Source of the DNA: SAR324 cluster bacterium
Lineage (GTDB): Bacteria; SAR324; NAC60-12
Direction of reading: 5' to 3'
NCBI GenBank assembly: GCA_028281495.1
Contig: JANQJU010000031.1
Coordinates: 1-64,000 of the forward strand
Length of the DNA: 64,000 nucleotides
Part shown: piece after piece, positions 43,975 to 54,600 of the stretch
Layout: each line of letters begins with the position of its first letter
How positions within the stretch are numbered: the stretch's first letter is position 1
Program-made: the position numbers and the translations under genes
Notes under the pieces: model-generated
Told to the model about the DNA's origin: nothing
The model's database searches: none
The model's input: only the letters and a program-made list of their open reading frames with translations

Positions 43975-45485
43975 GGTCCCTCCTTAACCCAAGCCATGGC
44001 CCGTTCCAGAGCGGCATCTCGTTGTTGACGTCGATCTGCTTGAGTGAATAAAGAAACGGGGATATCCGGAGGAATGCCTTGAGCTTCATAGACTGTTCCA
44101 TTGGCAGCAGAATACACTTCGTTCGAGAGTTCGAGCAGCCAGCCATTGGGCAAGGGCTTTTCCAGCACATCGGAAAAGGCTCCCCCTGTGCGGTCTCCCA
44201 ACAAGGTCACATGGGGAAGATCCTTCAGGCTTAGGGTGAACACTTCGGCGGCACTGCCGGTCATTCGACTGGTCAATAAAACGATAGGTCGGACAAATGG
44301 AGTTCGTGTGGCAGGTTCCAGGTAAACCGTTTGCAGAGGAGTCATTCCGCTGCGATCCTTGGCTTGTTTACGGAAGGCTAGATGTTGTTTTTTGGTGAAA
44401 TGTTGAGCAATCCACAGGGCTATTTCATCGCTTCCACCGCCATTAAAACGCACATCCACAATGAGGGCATCCCAAGTTTGCCATGCCTCTTGCAGGGGTT
44501 CTAAGGCCTCTTTGAGTTCTTCCAAGTCATAGACGCTGTCGTCTTCCCCGGAATAACCCTCCATAGAGAGCACATGCAGGTACCCGATGTTGCCTTCCAA
44601 GGTGCCCCAAAAGATCAAATCATTGGCCGCTTCTGTGAAGTCACCTTGGAGGTAATGGTCTTGAACGATTTCCATCACTTCACGCAGGGCTCGCTCTGCA
44701 TAATCTTCAAAAGCTTCTTCTTCAAAAGCTTCTTCAAAGGCTTCTTCTTTAAAAGCTTCTTTGCTGCCTGTCTGTTGGGCTAAAAATTCGGCATAAACGC
44801 CTGGCAGCACCTGCGGCAGCGTTTCGGAAGAAAAGTCTTCATTTTCATTTTGAAGGGAGACATGCCCGTCACGTAACGGACTCACCATCTTTTGGAAAAT
44901 AGACCACAGTTCTTCGGGCGGGGTGTGGGATGTCACTTGGGGACGGAAGCGTTCGTACTGCTGTTCCCAATCCAGATTCCGTTCTGCAAAAAAGGGATAA
45001 TGTTCCTGAAAGATCTGCCAAAAGATCCCAAAATTATAAATGGGATCTTCTCCAAACTCGAGGTGAGCTTCGGAGTCTAGATTCTGGGCAGAACAATGAT
45101 CCGGAAGCTGGGATTTTCGCATCAAGGAATACTGAGTGATTTCTGGAATGATCTGGAATTGCAGTTGATCAGGCGGCACATAGTTTCCCAGTAGAAAGTC
45201 GGACGCAAGATGGCGCGGCAGTTCAATGCTCGGGACACAGTACCCCTGAGTGACATCATAAATCGTGATTTGATCCCTCTCGATTTCAACCCATCGACCA
45301 TACCCTTCCCAACGCCAGATTCCTTCGATGGCTGGTGTCACAAAGTCATTATGGGGACGAGCTTCGAAGGTCACGCCGCTTGCATCAAAACGCAAACAAG
45401 CCGCTCCACTGAATGCAGTGACGACCAGTATTGTGACGATTCCAATCCGTCGCCATCGTCTTAAAAAAACTGTACTTGGTTTCAT
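43971..45485 (-). CDS. S41-family serine peptidase lipoprotein
   Basis: This 504-residue protein starts at 45485 (AAGAGGATTG site), with a lipobox-like FSGAAC after the first membrane segment. The C-terminal half is an S41 (tail-specific protease) catalytic domain: DALIVDVRFNGGGSDEIAL and the nucleophile Ser in TSRMTGSAAEVF, followed by LLGDRTGGAFSDV. A low-complexity insertion EAFKEEAFEEAFEEEAFED lies between the N-terminal region and the core, encoded by slippage-prone repeats. No PDZ domain was recognised. The gene is coupled to an outer-membrane barrel gene downstream. Confidence 0.8.
   Translation of the reverse strand: MKPSTVFLRRWRRIGIVTILVVTAFSGAACLRFDASGVTFEARPHNDFVTPAIEGIWRWEGYGRWVEIERDQITIYDVTQGYCVPSIELPRHLASDFLLGNYVPPDQLQFQIIPEITQYSLMRKSQLPDHCSAQNLDSEAHLEFGEDPIYNFGIFWQIFQEHYPFFAERNLDWEQQYERFRPQVTSHTPPEELWSIFQKMVSPLRDGHVSLQNENEDFSSETLPQVLPGVYAEFLAQQTGSKEAFKEEAFEEAFEEEAFEDYAERALREVMEIVQDHYLQGDFTEAANDLIFWGTLEGNIGYLHVLSMEGYSGEDDSVYDLEELKEALEPLQEAWQTWDALIVDVRFNGGGSDEIALWIAQHFTKKQHLAFRKQAKDRSGMTPLQTVYLEPATRTPFVRPIVLLTSRMTGSAAEVFTLSLKDLPHVTLLGDRTGGAFSDVLEKPLPNGWLLELSNEVYSAANGTVYEAQGIPPDIPVSLFTQADRRQQRDAALERAMAWVKEGP
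44708..44766 (-). repeat. Short coding repeats in the S41 gene
   Basis: Repeated AAAGCTTCTTC-type units encode alternating EAF, EEAF and EEEAF stretches. The variable units suggest replication slippage. Confidence 0.7.
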
Positions 45486-45556
45486 CAATCCTCTTGTTGG
45501 TGAAGCATAAAGTTGAGGTCCAATAGTGGCGTTTTGGAGCAAGAAAACCAGCCGTC

Positions 45557-45642
45557 TGTCACGAACGGAGGCATAATGTCATGAGCGGCATTAGGCCGTG
45601 TCACGAACGGCATTAGGCTGTGTCACGAGCGGCACCAGGCCA
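45557..45642. repeat. 22-bp tandem repeat, four copies
   Basis: TGTCACGAACGGCATTAGGC-type units start at 45557, 45577, 45599 and 45621 with several substitutions. They lie between the stop of the serine-hydrolase-like gene (45677) and the start of the S41 gene (45485). Confidence 0.85.
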
Positions 45643-45676
45643 TTGCCAAGTTGTCAGGAGCAGTCGTTGCATGAGA

Positions 45677-47551
45677 TCAGCGGCGTTGGAAAGATAACCC
45701 GCTATAGCGCAAGCGAACACCAGCCGGAGTGGTCGTTGTGTGCAAGGTAGGTCCCATACCATCCAGCAACACCACCATGATGGCAGTATGGTCCGATTGA
45801 GGTAGGAGAATGAATTGGTGGGAGCGATCCGGCCCCAACTCAAACAACAGCCATTCCTTGTTACGAACAATCGAAAATTCTGTGAACGGCAGCGGTTCCT
45901 GGATCGGGGTTTCCAAGACATAGTCTCCTTGAAGCGCGTCCCAACTGGGAGGAATCGGGACGGGAGTCACTCGCGTTCCCACGAGGCGTTCCCATTCATT
46001 AGCAAGCAGTTCCACTACTTGGATTTGTCCACTTTGAGGTTCTAAACGAAGCAAGGACTCATCTTCACGGATCGCAAATAACGAAAGATGATTGATGTCA
46101 GAAACAGGAAGCCATCCACCTAACAAAGGTTGTGCCGAAAATTGTCGATTGAAATGGGGCACCAATTGCCAAATTTGATCGCGTGTCTGGGCATGGAGCT
46201 GGTCGTTTTCGAGCTGAACGTTCAAGACCATAAAGTTCGTGCCATCTTGAAACACGTAAGTGCCTTCATAGTCTTTCAAAACCGAAGGAGCTAGATCGAT
46301 TGGCGGGGAATACAAGGCGGTATTCACATCCGGGAGTCCACGCTCTGCTTCTAAAAAAACCGAACTGACCTCATCGATCAAGGCATTGACCACTTCCACG
46401 CTAGAAGAGTTGGTGAGCAAAACGATGCCGAGTTCAACTTCAGGAAAAATCAACATCGCGCTGTAAAATGGAGGAATGATGCCGTTCAAGCCCGCAGCAA
46501 AACCACTCAATCCGGGTTGCCATTTTTGAATGACCCATCCCAAACCGGCATCATCATCGCGATTGGTGGACAACGCTGCATTTTGTGCCGTTAGCATGGT
46601 TTCAACCATCTGTGCAGAAAGCACCGAAGTCTGACCCCGTTGGCCTTGTGCAAACATCATTTGCATAAACCGGCTTAATTCCAAGGCATTGCTGTATAGA
46701 CCCACGGCCGCATCATCTCGAACGACAAATGGAGGCACGATCTTGCCCAAAGCATCAAATCCCGATGACACCAAAGGTTTCATTGCTTCGGTAGGCTGAA
46801 ACGTCGACAAATGCATATCCAACGGTTTCAACACCTGCGTGGTCAAGTACTGGTCTATTGGAACCCCGCTTTCACGAGCCACCACCTCACCGAGCAAAGC
46901 GATACCCACATTGGAGTAGTAATACAACTGATTGGGAGGGAATAATGTATACTCTGCGGCCAACTGGGTTAGGAATGATTCGGAAGAAGGTACATAGTAT
47001 CCTTGCCAGTGATTCGCAGGGAGTCCTGCATGATGGGTCATGAGATGAAGAATTGTGATTGGGGTGGCTTCTTCCCCGTGAGAGGCTATCTGAAATTCAG
47101 GAAGATAGTGAGTGAGGGGTCGATTCAAATCCAACTTTCCTTGCTCAACCAACTGCAACGCTGCGGTGACAGTGAATAAAGAGGCCAATTGCCCCACACG
47201 ATATAGCGTTTCCGGAGTTGCCGGGATTTGTTGAGCAGCATCGCTGAAACCAAAACCTTGGGTCCACAATAAATGCTGATCCCGGGCCACAGCCACACTC
47301 AACCCCTGAATGTCTTCTTCTTGCATGAATTGTTGGATCACTTGGGTCGCTTGCACTTTGGCGGCGGCAAAATCGCCTAAAGCCACATGGGCTTCTGGCA
47401 ACGATGCTGGAAGAATGGCCTCTCGTAGTTCCGTCCAGGGTTGTGATACAAGGTATCCCAACAGGAGCAGACCAATCGCCCACTTTGCGAGGATCTGAGA
47501 AATGGAATTCAGTCGCGTTTGGAATGGCGAGGGAAAACGTCGTCGCAGCAT
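45677..47551 (-). CDS. Serine beta-lactamase-fold protein lacking its SxxK residues
   Basis: This 624-residue membrane-anchored protein has one N-terminal helix (about 20-38). A beta-lactamase/penicillin-binding fold follows (about 55-400), then a beta-rich C-terminal region. Homologues have G-S-x-x-K-x-F-T at the active site; here the string is VGQLASLFTV, so Ser is Gln (codon 47189-47191) and Lys is Ser (47180-47182). The second motif YYYSNVGIALLG keeps Tyr-x-Asn. It is thus probably a pseudoenzyme that binds but does not hydrolyse its ligand. ATG 47551 is used; a TTG 15 bp upstream is possible. It is divergent from the LytTR regulator gene with about 50 bp between. Confidence 0.75.
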   Translation of the reverse strand: MLRRRFPSPFQTRLNSISQILAKWAIGLLLLGYLVSQPWTELREAILPASLPEAHVALGDFAAAKVQATQVIQQFMQEEDIQGLSVAVARDQHLLWTQGFGFSDAAQQIPATPETLYRVGQLASLFTVTAALQLVEQGKLDLNRPLTHYLPEFQIASHGEEATPITILHLMTHHAGLPANHWQGYYVPSSESFLTQLAAEYTLFPPNQLYYYSNVGIALLGEVVARESGVPIDQYLTTQVLKPLDMHLSTFQPTEAMKPLVSSGFDALGKIVPPFVVRDDAAVGLYSNALELSRFMQMMFAQGQRGQTSVLSAQMVETMLTAQNAALSTNRDDDAGLGWVIQKWQPGLSGFAAGLNGIIPPFYSAMLIFPEVELGIVLLTNSSSVEVVNALIDEVSSVFLEAERGLPDVNTALYSPPIDLAPSVLKDYEGTYVFQDGTNFMVLNVQLENDQLHAQTRDQIWQLVPHFNRQFSAQPLLGGWLPVSDINHLSLFAIREDESLLRLEPQSGQIQVVELLANEWERLVGTRVTPVPIPPSWDALQGDYVLETPIQEPLPFTEFSIVRNKEWLLFELGPDRSHQFILLPQSDHTAIMVVLLDGMGPTLHTTTTPAGVRLRYSGLSFQRR

Positions 47552-47601
47552 GATGGAATTTCTCAAATGAAATCAACAAACGATCCAATAACACACAAGG
47601 T

Positions 47602-48645
47602 ATGAGAGCTTTTTATCGTAACTTCAGCCTTTATGTGAATAGCGCATTGCCCATGTCCCCAGTTTTAGGACTGCGATTGCGCCATTATCTGGAAATCTGG
47701 GGAATTCTTTCGATGGTCGTGTGGCTGATCTTGGGACAAACTTCGCCCACTGTGCCTTGGTTGATACAATGGTTAGCAGCCTTTCGCATCACCGCCCCAT
47801 TTGTCTTAGGGTACAGTTTGGTCCAAGAAGCATGGGGGCATTATGCAGAACGCACTGTCGGGCACCAATGGCTGATCTCTATGGGAGGTTTTGTATTGGG
47901 ATACTGGGTGCTATGGCGGGGTTATGGTCAATTGTTTTTATGGTATCGGGAGAGTCCGTGGAATGAACTGCTTCAAATTCTTCCTTTTTGGTTCGGCATC
48001 ACGGTGATTCTCATCCAATGGCGACTGCGTGGGGAATTGCAGTGGCAAGAACAACAACGCGTCCAACACAATCAACGGTTGCTTGAACATTCCGTAGCGC
48101 CTCTGAAATGGCATCCCCACGAACCGCATTTGTTGGAACCCAACCTGCTGGGGTCGCCGATTTCCCCGGACTCCTCTTCTACTGCAATCGTTCCGCATGT
48201 GGAGACAACTTCTGTTCCACAACTTTCATCTTCCCCTGTTGACCGTGCCACCATGCGACAAGATTCCGCAACACAGAGGCCTGCCAATTTTGTGGTCCAT
48301 GCTACGGACGGTTTAGTGGTGCTGCCTCCTCAAGACATCAGTCATATTTCGGTAGAAGAACACTATTCCCAGATTTGGACCCATACGCCCCAGGGGGTCA
48401 TCCCAATCCAAGCTCGTTTGTCACTCAAAGAAGCATTGAAGCAATTACCTACCCATGAGTTCGTACAGATCCACCGCTCGTATCTCGTGAGCTTGCACCA
48501 TGTATTGCAGGTCGATAAAGAGGGAACCTCACACTACGTCGTCCTCAGACATTCGGTAGAACGCTTGCCGATCAGCCGACGACGGACCTCGCAAGTACTT
48601 CTGAAACTGGAGACGTTTTTAACCCGACAAAAGCAACCGCAGTGA
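47602..48645 (+). CDS. Membrane-bound LytTR-domain transcriptional regulator
   Basis: This 347-residue protein has about four transmembrane helices in the first 150 residues (WGILSMVVWLILG, then ITAPFVLGYSLV, FVLGYWVLW and LPFWFGITVILIQW). A Pro/Ser-rich linker (about 160-235) leads to a C-terminal LytTR DNA-binding domain (EEHYSQIWTHTPQG, then FVQIHRSYLVSLHHV and LPISRRR). It has no receiver domain, so it probably senses something in or across the membrane. It is divergent from the dead serine-hydrolase gene, with 50 bp between the two start codons, a likely target. Its stop codon lies in the loop of a terminator serving the convergent PKS gene. Confidence 0.85.
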   Translation: MRAFYRNFSLYVNSALPMSPVLGLRLRHYLEIWGILSMVVWLILGQTSPTVPWLIQWLAAFRITAPFVLGYSLVQEAWGHYAERTVGHQWLISMGGFVLGYWVLWRGYGQLFLWYRESPWNELLQILPFWFGITVILIQWRLRGELQWQEQQRVQHNQRLLEHSVAPLKWHPHEPHLLEPNLLGSPISPDSSSTAIVPHVETTSVPQLSSSPVDRATMRQDSATQRPANFVVHATDGLVVLPPQDISHISVEEHYSQIWTHTPQGVIPIQARLSLKEALKQLPTHEFVQIHRSYLVSLHHVLQVDKEGTSHYVVLRHSVERLPISRRRTSQVLLKLETFLTRQKQPQ

Positions 48646-48656
48646 GCTGCGGTTGC
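48633..48656 (-). terminator. Intrinsic terminator of the PKS gene
   Basis: A perfect 10-bp stem GCAACCGCAG/CTGCGGTTGC has the loop TGAG, which contains the stop codon of the convergent LytTR gene. Read on the minus strand the hairpin is followed by TTTTG, so it should end the leftward PKS transcript. Confidence 0.75.
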
Positions 48657-48673
48657 CGACAGGGTTAGTGAGT

Positions 48674-51600
48674 TCATCCCAATCGAGGAAACTCGGTGAC
48701 CTTCAGATGGGGTTCGTCCACGAGACGTTCCAGTACAGAGTGATAGAGGGCTGCCACAGCATCTACGGTTTCGGTGTGGAACAGATCGTGGTGGTAATCC
48801 CAGGTGAGGAGCACGCCATCTTCCAGAGCTTCGGGCAGAGCCATGAGATGCAAGTCATAGGACGAGTTCAAGGTTGCTCCCAACGCCATTTGACTTTCCA
48901 AATGATCCGAGAGGGAGGTCTGCTGGAAGATGTCGAAACTTTGCATAGCAAAATACACATTGCACACAGGTTCATAACGCTTCACATGTTGCGGATGGAT
49001 CGCTTGCATCAACGGTCCAAACGGACAGCTTTGATAGGTCTGCAGCTCCATCCATGCGGCTTTGAGTTGCTCCAACAGATCCTTGCCCGTCAGTGCTTCA
49101 TGGAGACGAGACCGCAGCGGCAACGGACTGTAAAAACAACCCATCATACGACGTGTTTCTGGATTGTTCCGATTTGCACTTGAAGTTCCAATCACGATGT
49201 CGTCTTGCGCAGTCCAGCCATACATCACGATTTTCAAGGCGGTCATCATCACCATGAACGGAGTCGCTTCATGAGCTTGCCCTAAGGTTTTGATTTGCTC
49301 ATACAACACTTGGGGCAAGACCTGGCGATGATGAGATACTGGGGTCACCCGCTCCATCGGCCGAATGTGGTCCGTGGGTAGCTCCAGAAGTACGGGCACA
49401 TCGGCCAACTGTTGAGTCCAATAGGCCAGATGCGCATCGAGTATGGGGCCTTGCATCCAGGAATGTTCCCAGCAGGCAAAGTCTTTGTAGTCAACAGCCA
49501 TTGGTTCCAAACGGATGGTTTCTGAAGATGGACTGTGAGGAAGTTGGTAGGAAAAGCCTTGCGAGAGATCCTCAGGAAGATCGCAGCCGTGCACGAGTGC
49601 GCGATACAAAATCTCCAATTCCTCCCGCAAGATCCCCAAGGACCAACCATCCACCAGCACATGATGAAACACCAGCACGCATTCATAATGATTGGCGTCC
49701 ATGTGAACCAACAGGCCACGAAATAGCGGAGGCCGGGTTAAATCGAAGCGACGTTTGGCGGTGTCTTCAATGTGTTGCTCACACGCTTTACGACGCTCGG
49801 ACCACGGTCGATCTCGCAGATCCACCACTGGAATACGGACAGGGTACGAATCGGCAATGCGTTGCAATGCCTTGGGGTGATTTTCTGTCAAATAGGCTCG
49901 CAGAATCGCATGGCGTCGCATCAAATGTTGAAGGCTCTGTTCCAGCAGAGTCACATCCAAATTGCCATGAAACGTGAACTGGATCGGGGCGTTATAGTAG
50001 GGCACCCCGCCTCGTTCTTCTAAAAGCAAACACATCTGTTGCGAGTAAGAAATGGGATATTCCGCTTGCGCTGCCGTGGACGGAATTGGCGGAGGGGTGA
50101 GGTCCACCGATTCCAACATCGTGGCTGATTTGGAGGGCTGGCTTTCTTGCCGAGCTTCCCATTCTGCGAGCAAGTCTTGAGTCAACTCGGACAGCGTGGT
50201 GCCTCGGATGAAGTTCACAATATTCACTCGAATGCCCAAATTGGATTCCAATCGATTCCGTAGCTCGATGCTCATCAACGAATCCAGCCCCATCGTATTC
50301 AGAGGAGTATTGGGTTTCAGACGGTTGGTGCTCAATCCGAGCACTTGGCAGATCTGTTTCCGTAGAAATGCTTGGAGCACAGCTTCCCGTTGTTCGGGTT
50401 CCACATGTCCCAATTCGGCATGCATGGAAGCACGCGGAGCCTTCGTTGCCGACTCCTGATGCAACTCACGGAACAACCCCGATTGTTGTGCTCCGGCAAA
50501 GGAATGCACCCATTGGGATACATTGAAATCCATCACCGTCAACTGGGGTGAAGGAGGAATGTGAGGGACAGAATCTTGGGCGAGTGTAGTCCCTTTCATC
50601 GGGGTTTGAGCAATCGATTCGCGTAGCAATGTCTCAAAGCCATGAATGCCCTGATGTGGCTCCAAATTGCCCAAGCCGTGGGCAGCCAAACGTGCCCCTC
50701 GGACACCCGAGGCTGCCGCCATTCCAATCTTGGCCCACGATCCCCAGTTGATTGTCAGTGCTGGAAGCCCCAAGCTTCGACGATAATGGGCCAGACCATC
50801 CAAAAAGGCATTGGCTGCTGCATAGTTGCCTTGTCCTGCATTGCCCAAGATCGAAGCCACTGAAGAAAAGCAAACAAACCAATCCAAGGAGGCATTCACG
50901 GAAAAACGATGAAGATTCCACGCGCCTGTTACTTTGGGAGCCATCACATTTTTGAATTGTTCGGCATTCATTTGGACCAAGGTGGAATCGTCCAACAGTC
51001 CTGCTGCATGCAAAATTCCTCGCAAGGGAGGCAATTGGAGTCGGATCGTTTCAAACACCGATTCCAGTTGAGCTGCTTGGGACACATCCGCTTGGAACAC
51101 GTGAATTTGGGCACCTACCTCACGAAGTTTTTGTAGTGTGGGTTCGGCTTCGGGGGTGGCTCCTCGTCGTCCAATCAAAACCAGATGTTTGGCTCCTTGT
51201 TCAACCATCCACTCGGCAAATGAAAGCCCCAGACCGCTCAGTCCGCCTGTGATCAAGTACGTGGCCTCACTGGATAAGGCTTCAGTATGGGGGCGCATCT
51301 GGGCTTTGGGATCCTGCATGCGAACCACCACTTTGCCAAAATGTTTGGACTGACTCATGTATCGGAAGGCATCGGCCACATCCGACACGGGGAAATCCGT
51401 GTATGGCAATGGGAAGTAGATCCGCTTGTGGAAATACACCATCACTTCTTCCAACAATGCCTTGAACAGCTTGGGCCGTCGTCGGGAAATCCGTTTCAGG
51501 CTGAAGGCAAAATAAGACAAATCGCGTTCAAACGGCTTCATATCGAGCTGATTGTTCAACGCGATATCTCGCACGCCCAATTCCACAAAACGTCCTAAGG

Positions 51601-54600
51601 GAGCCAAGATTTCAAAATTTTTGGCGATGGCCTCACCAGAAAGCGAGTTCAAAATCACATCCACGCCTTCGCCTTGCGTGGCAGCTTTCACTTGATCGGC
51701 AAAGTCCAAGGATCGTGAATCCATGACATGCCGAATGCCCATCGCACGCAGGTATTCTCGTTTTTGATGGCTTCCGGCCGTGGCAAACACTTCGGCACTA
51801 CGTTGCTGAGCCACCTGCACCGCAGCCAAGCCGACCCCACCGGCAGCCGCATGAATCAATACCCGTTCACCCGGTTTCAGATTCGCGAGACGATCCAATC
51901 CATAATACGCGGTCAGGAAAGCGACCAAAACGGTAGCTCCTTCTTCGGGATGGAAATCTTTCGGTTGGTGCGTCACATAATCGGTAGAAATCGTGACAGA
52001 CGACCCAAAGATTCCTGAGGCAAAAGCAATCACGGCATCATCGGGTTGAAATTCGGCAACCCCCTGTCCCACGGCAACAATGCGTCCCGAAAGTTCACCC
52101 GTCCACGGCACAACACCTCCGGCTTCCACACCAGGCATGATTCCCATTGCCATCATCACATCGGTGAAATTGATCCCAATGGCATCCACGGCAATTTGTA
52201 CTTCTCCAGGCCCAGGAGTGTCCCATGCGATTTCTTGCAACACCAAATCATTCAACACCCGCGTTTCTGGTGCTAGCAACTGGAACGGACAGCCTGCCGC
52301 CGATACCAATTCTTGGGGTACCATTTCTGGATGATGCGGTTGCAGACGGAGGACATACCGCTGTCCTCCCCTCCAGGCCACTTGATCTTCTTGCGTATTC
52401 CATTGCAGCTCTTGGAAGAGAGAATCTGCCCAGACATGAGTCGTGTCGAGTCCCACATCGATGGTGGTGCATCGCCATTCAGGGTGTTCCTGGTGGATCA
52501 CACGAGTGAAGCCCCAGACGGGTGCTTGCGCGACCTCCACGCTTCCTGATTCGGTTGTCTCCGGTTGACGCTCGATTCTCTCCGGTTGACGCTCGATTCT
52601 CTCCGGTTGATGCTCGATTCTCTCCGGTTGATGCTCGGTTGGGTCCGGCACAACGTCCACCACCTGCGCACGGCGGGTGACCACCCATAATCGAGGAGGC
52701 TGCGGTAGTTGCAAACGATCTAGCAAATGCACCGTGTGCAGCAAACTCACCGGCCCGAGCGAATGAGCACGGTCTAAACTGATGGCATCGGGCGCTTCGT
52801 TGCCATTGTGGTCGAGATTCCACAAATGCAGCACTCCTGTCAGCGGATGCCCAGTGCCCAAGCTTTCTTGAAGTCGAACAAAATCTTCTGGAACAGTCGG
52901 GTTGATTCGATAGTCCGGTGCGATGAAACGGCTGTCTTGTTCTGTGTGTTTCACCAGAATCGGAGTGCCTCCAGCAGCCTGCAAACGTTCTGCAATCTGA
53001 TTGCCCACTCCCAGGTAGTCACTGAAAATCAACCAGGTTCCTTGAAACGCATGGGAAGTAGTGTGTGGAGATGGCCACGGTTGCGCTTGCCATGCCAATC
53101 GATAGAAAAAGTCCTGCCATTCATGCGACACGTTGTCTTGCGTTTCCAAGCGTTCCAGCCGAAACCCTTCGATTTCCAAAAGGATCGAGCCTTGGTCATC
53201 CATCACCCACACATCTTTGATCAGCGTATGCTCATCCGAATGCAAATCCGCACTGTCGCGAGCGTATGCCCAGACGGCTTTTTCAGGATCGTCCAGGATG
53301 CACAAACGGTCGATATGAATGGGGAAATACGGTTGCTCCGTGGATGTGGCATCGCCTTCCTGCGGTGTAGGCAGGCTGCCCAGCGTGGCTTGAAAACAGA
53401 TGTCCAATAAAGCGGGATGGATCACAAACGGATCAAACGTCAGGGATTCGGGAAAGTCCAAGTGGCACAAGCTCTCGGTGTCATTGCGCCACAGCTTGTC
53501 GATCCCTTTGAAAGCAGGGCCATACTGTACCCCTCGGTTGACCATGTTTTCGTAAAATTGTTCATGAGTCATCCTATCAGAACAACGTTGCTGCACCTCA
53601 GAAATGGACACGGATGCTGAAGCAGTCATATCTTCAGCCGCATCCCAGGTCATGTCCCCTTCACAATGCAAGGTCCACGACTCGGCTTCGTGTTCGGTGC
53701 CGGGTTGTAAACTTGAGAAGCGAAAGGTGGCTTTGCCTTGAGATTGGTTGCGTAAGGTGAGTTGAGTGATCGTCGTCTTTTCTTCTTCCAAAAACAACGC
53801 TTTGCGGAAGTGGAAGTTGCGGAGTTGAACGGTCTCTTGGCCAAAGCGTTGCTTGGCGGCGGCCATCGCGATTTCCATATAACCCGCTCCTGGAAACACG
53901 ATTTCGTTGAGCAACACATGATCCCGCAAATAAGGGAACAAGGCCGGAGACAATTCCAGTTCCCAATAGGTGGTGCCCACATGCAGCGAAGACATGAAAT
54001 AGTCACTCAACAACAAATGATCTTTTGAAGAAGACGACATCGAAGCGGAAGCCTGCCCCCATTGTGAAGGGACCAAGGCCGGACGTTCTGATTCACACGA
54101 CTCGCGTTGAAACGGATACGTTGGCAGATGCACCCGACAGCGTGATTCCTCCCGATAAAAGGCATCCCAATCCACCAAAACTCCGGCTTGCCACAATTGT
54201 CCTAAGGTGTTCAGCAGAAACGCTTCATCGGCATCCGAACTGTTCCGATGGCGGAGCGTGGGAAGCAATAGGGTTTGCTCCGTGCGATCCGGATGTTGTC
54301 CCACAAAATTGGTCAACGTGTGTCCAGGACCCACTTCAACAAACAAGCGGTGAGGCGTTTGCAACAACTCATCCAAGCCTTTGCCAAAATACACCGTGTG
54401 TCGGAGGTGATAAGCCCAGTAGTTCGGATCCGTGGCTTGTTCGGCAGTCACCCATGTTCCCGTGACATTGGACACATACGGCACCTGAGGTGGTTGCAAT
54501 TGAAACTTCGCCACCGCAGCCGCGAACTCCTCCAGAATGGGGTCGAGCATCGCTGAATGCATGGCCACCGAAACACGCACACGACGGCCTTCCACGCCTT

